DNA of 7,623 nt from an uncultured Spirochaetaceae bacterium (GTDB lineage: Bacteria > Spirochaetota > Spirochaetia > Treponematales > Treponemataceae), in the NCBI GenBank assembly GCA_902773215.1, contig CACYDQ010000383.1, forward strand, positions 1 through 7,623, in the 5' to 3' direction. A program made the position numbers and the translations under genes. Of the stretch, positions 1 to 5,032 are shown one piece after another. The notes below the pieces were generated by a model. It had not been told where the DNA came from. It saw only the letters and a list, made by a program, of their open reading frames with translations, and did no database searches. How positions within the stretch are numbered: position 1 is the stretch's first letter; each line of letters begins with the position of its first letter.

Positions 1-1110
1 ACCCTTACGGAAGACGATGCCGCCAACCTCAGGAAGGGCGGGCTGATCATGCACGGCTACGGGCTCAAGGTGTCCGCGATGACCCTGACCATGGCCGCCG
101 GCACCGTCTCCGTTCCCGCTGGCAAGCGTCCCCACAAGCCCAACACCGAGCCCAAGTCCGTTTCCGACGGCAGGCAGCAGGCGGGACCCGTGGGCGGCCC
201 CTTCGCCGAGCACGGAAAGCTGCACGTGGACGGGGCGTATCTCTATGACAGCCACAACTCCCGCTACCAGCTCCACGGCATGTCCACGCACGGGCTCGCC
301 TGGTTCGGCGGCTACGTCAACAAGGACGGCTTCAGGACCCTGCGCGACGACTGGAACAGCAACTGCATCCGCCTTGCACTCTATCCCGGCGAGTACAACG
401 GCTACTGCAACGGAGGCAACCAGGAAGAGCTCAAGAAACTCGTCTGCGACGGCATAGACTACGCCAGCTCGTTGGGAATGTACGTCATCGTGGACTGGCA
501 CGTCCTGAGCGCCAACCCGACCCAGTACAAGGAGGCGGCAAAGGCATTCTTCACCGACATCACCAAGAAATACGGATCCTACGGCAACGTCCTCTACGAG
601 ATATGCAACGAGCCGACGGGATCCGACTGGGACAGGGTGCTCAAGCCCTACGCCGAGGAGCTGATCCCGGTCATCAGGCAGAACGCACCGGACGCAATCG
701 TCATTGTCGGCACCAACACCTGGTCGCAGGAAGTGGACAAGGCGGCCAAAAATCCAATCACCGCCTACAGGAACGTCATGTACACCCTGCACTTCTATGC
801 AGACACCCATACCCAGTGGATGCGCGACCGACTGGAATCCGCCGTCAAGGCAGGCCTTCCCGTGTTCGTGACGGAATTCGGCACCTGCGACGCATCCGGC
901 AACGGGGGCTTCAATGCGGACGAGAGCCGGGCCTGGTTTGACCTTATGAGCAAGTACGGCATAAGCTGCTGCAACTGGAGCCTGTGCAACAAGGACGAGA
1001 CGGCGAGCGTCATCAAGAGTTCCTGCAAGAAGCTCTCCGGCTGGGGCGAGGGCGATCTCACGGAGTCCGGCAGGCTCGTCAGGCAGTACTTCCACAGCTT
1101 GAAGAAATAG
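1..1110 (+). CDS. GH5 (subfamily 2-like) cellulase, 5' partial
   Basis: This is an endo-beta-1,4-glucanase of glycoside hydrolase family 5, presumably secreted. The frame is open from base 1, so the ATG at 49 is internal; 369 residues are visible (numbered from base 1). Residues 1-40 resemble the end of a beta-sandwich or CBM-like module (DDAANLRKGGLIMHGYGLKV), followed by a Pro/Gly/Lys-rich linker to about residue 70. The catalytic domain has HGMSTHGLAWF, the strand ending in IRLA, DWH (165-167), the acid/base Glu204 in ICNEP, HFY (264-266) and the nucleophile Glu292 in FVTEFGT. The order and spacing match the GH5_2 group, in which the residue after the nucleophile is usually Trp; here it is Phe. 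The protein ends at the edge of the barrel with no C-terminal module. No obvious terminator follows, and the promoter for rnhA lies inside its last codons. The family call is firm; the subfamily and the nature of the N-terminal module are inferred. Confidence 0.93.
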   Translation, partial: TLTEDDAANLRKGGLIMHGYGLKVSAMTLTMAAGTVSVPAGKRPHKPNTEPKSVSDGRQQAGPVGGPFAEHGKLHVDGAYLYDSHNSRYQLHGMSTHGLAWFGGYVNKDGFRTLRDDWNSNCIRLALYPGEYNGYCNGGNQEELKKLVCDGIDYASSLGMYVIVDWHVLSANPTQYKEAAKAFFTDITKKYGSYGNVLYEICNEPTGSDWDRVLKPYAEELIPVIRQNAPDAIVIVGTNTWSQEVDKAAKNPITAYRNVMYTLHFYADTHTQWMRDRLESAVKAGLPVFVTEFGTCDASGNGGFNADESRAWFDLMSKYGISCCNWSLCNKDETASVIKSSCKKLSGWGEGDLTESGRLVRQYFHSLKK

Positions 1111-1127
1111 CCGCGCTCGGGTAATAT
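1099..1127 (+). promoter_or_regulatory. sigma70-type promoter for rnhA
   Basis: TTGAAG (1099-1104) and TAATAT (1122-1127) are separated by exactly 17 bp, each matching the consensus at 4 of 6 positions. The -35 lies within the last codons of the cellulase gene. Transcription would start at about 1134-1136, 1-3 bases before the rnhA ATG at 1137. There is no convincing Shine-Dalgarno, so a leaderless or near-leaderless message is implied. This is predicted from sequence only. Confidence 0.5.
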
Positions 1128-1136
1128 GTCCTTACT

Positions 1137-1595
1137 ATGGAAGAAGACAATTACCTGGTGGTATATACGGATGGCGGATGCCACGGCAACCCCGGCCCGG
1201 GCGGCTGGGGGGCTGTGATAATCGACGGCAACGACGTGCGGGAGCTCTCGGGCGGCGAGAAGGCGACGACGAACAACCGCATGGAGCTGACCGCCGCCAT
1301 CAGCGTCCTTGAGACTGTGTCCAAAGAAGGGAAGTGGGCGGGCAAGACCGTCCGCGTGTTCATAGACAGCCAGTACGTCAAGAACGGCATAACGAGCTGG
1401 ATTGCGGGCTGGAAGCGCAACGGCTGGAAGACCGCCGCCAAGAAGCCTGTGCTCAACCGCGACCTCTGGGAGCGGCTGGACTCGCTCGCCTCCGCGCTCA
1501 CGGTGCAGTGGGTCTGGGTCAAGGGGCACGCCGGGGTCAAGTACAACGAGGTCTGCGACCAGCTCTGCCAGAAGGAAATCGCTAAATTTGAGTAA
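1137..1595 (+). CDS. rnhA: Ribonuclease HI
   Basis: This enzyme cleaves the RNA strand of RNA-DNA hybrids, removing R-loops and primer remnants in the cytoplasm. It is 152 residues long, the usual size for a bacterial RNase HI. The four metal-binding acids are present in order: Asp12 ([16 protein letters not shown]), Glu50 (TTNNRMEL), Asp77 ([11 protein letters not shown]) and Asp141 (NEVCDQL). His131 sits in the flexible VKGHAG loop. The basic region with [18 protein letters not shown] (about 88-105) corresponds to the substrate-binding handle. The ATG at 1137 is preferred because the TDGG strand follows directly and an out-of-frame ATG at 1126 lies within the -10 hexamer. There is no clear Shine-Dalgarno. 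It overlaps the next gene by 8 bp and is probably co-transcribed with it. Confidence 0.96.
   Translation: MEEDNYLVVYTDGGCHGNPGPGGWGAVIIDGNDVRELSGGEKATTNNRMELTAAISVLETVSKEGKWAGKTVRVFIDSQYVKNGITSWIAGWKRNGWKTAAKKPVLNRDLWERLDSLASALTVQWVWVKGHAGVKYNEVCDQLCQKEIAKFE
1571..1590 (+). promoter_or_regulatory. Shine-Dalgarno and TTG start of the GH3 gene
   Basis: GAAGGA at 1571-1576, inside the last codons of rnhA, is followed 11 bases later by TTG at 1588-1590. This TTG is the only position that gives a normal signal peptide ([10 protein letters not shown] and onward). The first in-frame ATG lies well inside the enzyme domain and would remove the export signal, so the non-ATG start is preferred. Termination of rnhA at 1593-1595 next to this site suggests translational coupling. 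Confidence 0.65.
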
Positions 1596-3300
1596 AAGGC
1601 TCATCCTCTGCTTTCTTCTCCTCCTCCCTGTCCTCCTCCTGCCGCTGAGCTCCGACTCGCAGTCCCCCGTGCAGGACGGGCCGGCCGGCAGCATCGATTT
1701 CTGGAGCGACTACGCTGCGGACGAGCTGTCCCGCGCCATAACGGAGCGGATGACGGACGAGGAGCTGCTTTCCCAGGTCTTCATGTTCGGCTGGGCGGGG
1801 GCGGAGCCGAGTTCCCTGCTCAGGCGATGGGTCACGGAGCGGGGCCTGGGCTCGGTCAAGGTCTTCGGCTGGAACACGGACAACATACACAGCGTCGCCC
1901 GCTCGGTCAAGACCCTGCAGGAGGAGTCCCTCAAGGGGCGGTTCAAGATACCCCTCTTCGTCGCAACCGACCAGGAGGGCGGCTGGATCCGCCACGTCAA
2001 GGGTGAGACCCAGATGACCCCGGGCAACATGGCCATCGGGGCGTCCGGATACCCTGTCGATGCATATTACTCCGGCTACTACATCAACAAAGAGATAAAG
2101 GCCCTGGGGATCAACATGAACTTTGCCCCCGTCGTGGATTTGTACACCGACCCCAAGTCCTCGGTCATCGGCCCGCGTTCCTTCGGCTCGGACCCGCAGA
2201 AGGTCAGCATCCTCGCGGAGGCGTTCTCCAAGGGCTGCATGGACGCGGGGGTCATCCCCACCGCCAAGCACTTCCCCGGCCACGGCGACACGAGCCTGGA
2301 CAGCCACGGCAAGCTGCCCGTCATAGACATTGACGAGGAGACCTGGCGGCGGCGGGAGCTGGCCCCCTTCAAGTTCCTCATAGCGAACAACGTCCCCGCC
2401 ATCATGAGCGGCCACCTGTCCTTCCCCCAGATACAGGGCGACGGAACGCCCTCCTCCCTGTCCAGGAAGTTCCTGACCGGCATCCTGCGCGGCGAGCTGG
2501 GCTACAAGGGGCTCATCATCACCGACGACATGATGATGAACGGGGCGACCGAGTACGCCGGGGGACTGGCCCGCGCCGTGGGCATGGCGATAGAGGCGGG
2601 CAACGACATCGTGATTTCCTCCACCACGCCCGGCCTGACCGAACGCCTGTGGACGGACAACCTGGCCCGCATGTCGAGTTCCCCGGACTTCCGGGAGCGG
2701 GTGACGGACTCTGTCCGCCGCATCCTCAAGGTCAAGCTGGAATACTTCAAGGGGGCCGGCCCCGCCCCCCTCTTCCCGGACGAGACGACTATCGAACAGT
2801 TCATCCCGGACAAGGAAGGGGAGAAGTTCTTCCTGGAGCAGGCCTGCCGTGCCGTCACGGTCTACAAGGGGGCGGAAATACTGCCCTACAAGCCGGAGGA
2901 GGGGGAGCGCGTGCTCATTGCGGGGCCATTCCTCTCTCTCTATGGCGAGGGCAGGAAGCGCTATCCCACGGCGGCCACCTTCCACTACAGCTACGAGCTT
3001 GCCGCCGACCGCTCCAACTGGGACGAGTGGAATGCCAGCAGCCTGGTCAGCGTCGCGAGGAACTTCGACACGATTATCATCAACGTCTGGGACGAGCATA
3101 CCGCGAACTTCTGCCGCAGGCTCCGCGGCCTGGGCAAGAAGGTCATCATCCTGTCGATCATGTCCCCCGTCTATGTCATGGAGGACTTTGACTGGGTGGA
3201 CGCGATAATCTGCGGCTACAGCTACTCCGACTACTCCTTCAAGGCCCTCTTCGCAGTCCTTTCCGGCGAGATACAGGCCGAAGGAAAGCTCCCCCTCTAG
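1588..3300 (+). CDS. Exported GH3 enzyme, beta-N-acetylhexosaminidase (NagZ-like)
   Basis: This is a family 3 glycoside hydrolase of 570 residues from the TTG start. It probably releases terminal beta-GlcNAc from amino-sugar glycans or peptidoglycan fragments in the periplasm or outside the cell. Residues 2-22 form a signal peptide (KR then a Leu-rich core) without a lipobox Cys. The barrel carries DQEGG (128-132), GPRSFGSDP (195-203) and [14 protein letters not shown] (227-240), whose Asp238/His240 match the Asp-His acid/base dyad of NagZ-type enzymes. ITDDMMM holds the likely nucleophile Asp313. A second alpha/beta domain from about 430 to the end (AVTVYKG to EGKLPL) makes it the long two-domain form rather than short cytoplasmic NagZ. 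The dyad argues for hexosaminidase over beta-glucosidase; phosphorylase activity, known for some members, is possible. A pyrimidine tract with CTC triplets encodes the signal core. The following gap has no good terminator. Confidence 0.88.
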   Translation: MSKRLILCFLLLLPVLLLPLSSDSQSPVQDGPAGSIDFWSDYAADELSRAITERMTDEELLSQVFMFGWAGAEPSSLLRRWVTERGLGSVKVFGWNTDNIHSVARSVKTLQEESLKGRFKIPLFVATDQEGGWIRHVKGETQMTPGNMAIGASGYPVDAYYSGYYINKEIKALGINMNFAPVVDLYTDPKSSVIGPRSFGSDPQKVSILAEAFSKGCMDAGVIPTAKHFPGHGDTSLDSHGKLPVIDIDEETWRRRELAPFKFLIANNVPAIMSGHLSFPQIQGDGTPSSLSRKFLTGILRGELGYKGLIITDDMMMNGATEYAGGLARAVGMAIEAGNDIVISSTTPGLTERLWTDNLARMSSSPDFRERVTDSVRRILKVKLEYFKGAGPAPLFPDETTIEQFIPDKEGEKFFLEQACRAVTVYKGAEILPYKPEEGERVLIAGPFLSLYGEGRKRYPTAATFHYSYELAADRSNWDEWNASSLVSVARNFDTIIINVWDEHTANFCRRLRGLGKKVIILSIMSPVYVMEDFDWVDAIICGYSYSDYSFKALFAVLSGEIQAEGKLPL

Positions 3301-3318
3301 GGAATCCCCCTGGCACTG

Positions 3319-3450
3319 TATAAATTGCCCTTAGTTTGTATCGTGATACTGCATAAATTGCCTTTAGTTTATGTCATGAGATGGCATAAAATGCCTTTAG
3401 TTTGTGTCATGATACTATATAAATTGCCTTTACTTTGTGCACGGCTTGCT
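3319..3450. repeat. Four tandem 33-bp repeats upstream of the ATPase gene
   Basis: Units begin at 3319, 3352, 3385 and 3418, exactly 33 bp apart. Each starts with TATAAATTGCC or a close variant, continues CTTTAGTTTG, and ends in a partly palindromic GTRTCATGATAC followed by two or three bases. Units 1-3 are very similar. Unit 4 keeps its first half but diverges from about 3437 (GTGCACGGCTTG). One base further on, TATAATGC at 3452 looks like the start of a fifth copy and serves as the -10 of the gene. The block is AT-rich against GC-rich flanks. Copies are contiguous with no spacers, so this is not a CRISPR array. Confidence 0.92.
3338..3415. promoter_or_regulatory. Three palindromic operator-like cores at 33-bp spacing
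   Basis: The cores are GTATCGTGATAC (3338-3349), ATGTCATGAGAT (3371-3382) and GTGTCATGATAC (3404-3415). Their consensus, GTATCATGATAC, is a perfect 12-bp inverted repeat; the first and third cores deviate at one position each, the middle one more. Spacing of 33 bp is close to three helical turns, so a dimeric regulator could bind all three on roughly the same DNA face. In each unit the core lies between a TTTAGT-like and a TATAAA-like hexamer, where a repressor would block polymerase. No regulator gene is adjacent; autoregulation by the ATPase or a distant regulator is possible. Confidence 0.5.
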
Positions 3451-3457
3451 GTATAAT
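3429..3457 (+). promoter_or_regulatory. sigma70-type promoter for the AAA/DUF4143 gene
   Basis: TTTACT (3429-3434, 4 of 6) and a perfect TATAAT (3452-3457) lie 17 bp apart. Predicted initiation at about 3464-3465 coincides with the ATG at 3465, so the message would start at or one base before the start codon. The equivalent hexamer pairs in the upstream repeats (for example TTTAGT 3396-3401 with TATAAA 3418-3423) have 16-bp spacers and poorer -10s, so this is the strongest of the series. Confidence 0.6.
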
Positions 3458-3464
3458 GCTGTTT

Positions 3465-4802
3465 ATGGAATTCAGGCGGAAGATCATACACAGGCTGGAA
3501 GAATGGAAGAAAGACCCCTACAGGAAGCCCCTCGTCATACGCGGCGCACGGCAGGTGGGAAAGACATCTGCCATCAAGAGCTTCGGCGCGGCGTTCAAGT
3601 CCTTTGTCAGCCTGAACCTGGACAAGGAGCCAGACAGGAAGTATTTCAGCCCCCGGTACACGGCGGCGGAGACCGTGAACCGGATATGCCTGGACAAGCA
3701 CATCTCCCTGACCGATGACACCCTGCTGTTCATAGACGAGATACAGAACTCGGCGGATGCGGTCGCCCTGATGCGCTACTTCTACGAGGAGATGCCCGGC
3801 CTCTACGTCATAGGCGCGGGTTCCCTGCTCGAGGTGATGATGGAGGAGAAGAAAATCAGCTTCCCCGTCGGCAGGGTCCAGTACCTGTACATGTACCCCA
3901 TGACCTTTGAGGAATTCCTGGAGGCGGCCGGCGAGAATCAGGCACTGGAGCTCTACCGGCAGGTCCCCGTGCCCGCTTACGCGCAGGAGACCCTTTCCCG
4001 CCTGTACAAGCTCTATTCCTGCGTCGGGGGCATGCCCGAGGCGGTGAAGCGGTATGTGGAGACGGGCAACATCGCCTCCGTCTCGGACGTGTACGAGTCC
4101 CTGTTCACCGCCTATTCCGACGATGTCGCCAAGTATGCCAAAAGCACGGCAGAGGCCCGCACCATCAGGCACATCATAGAAAGCGCCCCCGGCGAGACCG
4201 GCAGGCGGATTACCTTCGAGAAATTCGGGAACACGTCGCTCAAGTCCCGGGACGCGGGCGATGCCTTGCGGACGCTGGAAAAGGCCATGCTGCTCTACCT
4301 CCGCTATCCCGTGACCGTCTGGGAACCGCCCTTCCAGCGCGACCTCAAGCGGAAGCCCCGCCTCCAGTTCCTGGACATAGGCCTTTTGAACTATAAGCTG
4401 GGGATAACTTCCACCTACCTGACCGACACCCCCCTCGGTGCCCTGTACCGGGGACTCGCCGCCGAGCAGGTCACGGGGCAGGAGCTGCTTGCCTCGGACA
4501 TGGCGGTGCTCAAAAAGCCCCTCTTCTGGGTCAGGGAATCCAGCCAGTCCAACGCGGAGCTGGACTTCCTGCTGGTCCGGGACGCGGCCCCGGTCCCCGT
4601 GGAAGTCAAATCCGGCAAATCCGGCACCCTCCGCTCCCTGCACTCCTTCATCGAGCGGTCCGGCATACGCAGGGCAATCCGCCTGTACGACGGCCCGATT
4701 GCCACGGAGGAATGCGTTACTGCCGGGGGAACCAGGTATGAGCTCGTGAACCTGCCCCTCTTCCTTGCGGCGCGGTGCAGTGAATATATCGAAGGCTTTT
4801 AG
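3465..4802 (+). CDS. AAA ATPase with C-terminal DUF4143 (PD-(D/E)XK-like) domain
   Basis: This 445-residue protein has an AAA_14-type ATPase domain and a DUF4143 C-terminus. The family is widespread and often multicopy, and its cellular role is unknown. Visible motifs are Walker A GARQVGKTS (27-35), Walker B LLFIDEIQ (87-94), a sensor-1-like GAGSLLEV (117-124), the family motif VGGMPEAV (187-194), and a nuclease-fold signature with AELDFLL (Glu365, Asp367) and VPVEVKSG (Glu380, Lys382). All acids expected for nucleotide hydrolysis and for a restriction-endonuclease-like site are intact, so it is not obviously degenerate. The ATG at 3465 is chosen because it fits the standard RRKIIHRLEEWKKD beginning and lies just after the promoter; the TTG at 3435 and ATG at 3456 would fall within or upstream of the promoter. 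It has no partner gene, stands alone between gaps, and follows the 33-bp repeat array. A defence, toxin-like or DNA-related role is only speculation. Confidence 0.92.
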   Translation: MEFRRKIIHRLEEWKKDPYRKPLVIRGARQVGKTSAIKSFGAAFKSFVSLNLDKEPDRKYFSPRYTAAETVNRICLDKHISLTDDTLLFIDEIQNSADAVALMRYFYEEMPGLYVIGAGSLLEVMMEEKKISFPVGRVQYLYMYPMTFEEFLEAAGENQALELYRQVPVPAYAQETLSRLYKLYSCVGGMPEAVKRYVETGNIASVSDVYESLFTAYSDDVAKYAKSTAEARTIRHIIESAPGETGRRITFEKFGNTSLKSRDAGDALRTLEKAMLLYLRYPVTVWEPPFQRDLKRKPRLQFLDIGLLNYKLGITSTYLTDTPLGALYRGLAAEQVTGQELLASDMAVLKKPLFWVRESSQSNAELDFLLVRDAAPVPVEVKSGKSGTLRSLHSFIERSGIRRAIRLYDGPIATEECVTAGGTRYELVNLPLFLAARCSEYIEGF

Positions 4803-4813
4803 CAGAGGCTTTT

Positions 4814-4841
4814 AAAATAAAAAGACCGGCCTTTCGGCCGG
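4814..4841. terminator. GC-rich hairpin after the ATPase gene, terminator-like on the minus strand
   Basis: CCGGCC (4826-4831) and GGCCGG (4836-4841) form a perfect 6-bp stem with a TTTC loop. On the left is an A-rich run (AAAATAAAAAGA, 4814-4825), which becomes a U-rich tail when read on the minus strand. On the plus strand the hairpin is followed by CTGCCC, with no T-run. It therefore looks like an intrinsic terminator for leftward (antisense) transcription, or a 3'-end stabilising hairpin for the ATPase message, more than a rightward terminator. Confidence 0.45.
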
Positions 4842-4855
4842 CTGCCCATCAGGCA

Positions 4856-4899
4856 ACCGGGCGTAAATGGGTGGGAGGGGATAAAATTATACGCCCGGT
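4856..4899. repeat. Inverted repeat overlapping a G-quadruplex motif
   Basis: ACCGGGCGTA (4856-4865) and TACGCCCGGT (4890-4899) form a perfect 10-bp inverted repeat around a 24-base loop. The plus strand contains four G-runs (4859-4861, 4869-4871, 4873-4875, 4877-4880) with loops of 7, 1 and 1 bases, meeting the usual pattern for a G-quadruplex. The first G-run is part of the left stem arm, so the hairpin and the quadruplex exclude each other. It lies about 95-135 bp upstream of the next promoter. No function is known from sequence. Confidence 0.5.
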
Positions 4900-4992
4900 A
4901 TATTATGTATCGGTGGAAGTGCCGTTTTCTTGAATCAAATTTGGGAAAGGGGGAGGGAAGGCCGCACTGAGCGCCGTATGCGTAAAAAACAG

Positions 4993-5020
4993 TTGACAGC
5001 CTCTTTCCCTTTGGTATAGC
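4993..5020 (+). promoter_or_regulatory. sigma70-type promoter for the cyclic-nucleotide-binding gene
   Basis: A perfect TTGACA (4993-4998) is followed after 16 bp by TATAGC (5015-5020); TAGCAT (5017-5022) with an 18-bp spacer is the alternative. Initiation at about 5027-5030 leaves a leader of only 3-6 bases before the ATG at 5033. The bases just before the ATG contain only a short GGA, too close to act as a normal Shine-Dalgarno. Confidence 0.6.
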
Positions 5021-5032
5021 ATTGTACTGGAT

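Noticed and set aside
49..51. ATG at 49 as the start of the cellulase
   Set aside because: The frame is open to base 1, the residues before it belong to the same domain tail, and a start here would give no signal peptide.
1582..3099. Long minus-strand open frame opposite the GH3 gene
   Set aside because: It is antisense to a well-supported GH3 enzyme, rich in Gly/Val/Arg/Leu as expected from a shadow frame, with no domain.
3297..3318. Terminator after the GH3 gene
   Set aside because: Only very short GGG/CCC pairings are possible and no T-run follows.
3319..3450. CRISPR array
   Set aside because: The 33-bp units are directly adjacent with no unique spacers between them, and no cas gene is nearby.
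3435..3464. Earlier TTG (3435) or ATG (3456) start for the ATPase
   Set aside because: Both lie upstream of or within the TATAAT promoter region and would add residues foreign to the family's N-terminus.
3369..4643. Long minus-strand open frame opposite the ATPase gene
   Set aside because: It is a by-product of high GC codon use opposite a gene with clear Walker motifs; the product resembles no known family and has no start signal.
4930..4938. TTGAATCAA as an FNR/Crp-type operator
   Set aside because: It is a short near-palindrome whose half-sites are too close for the TTGAT-N4-ATCAA pattern; likely chance.
4978..5019. 13-codon leader peptide (ATG at 4978) before the cNMP-binding gene
   Set aside because: It begins upstream of the promoter's -35 and spans the promoter, so it would not be on that transcript; no attenuator-like hairpins follow it.
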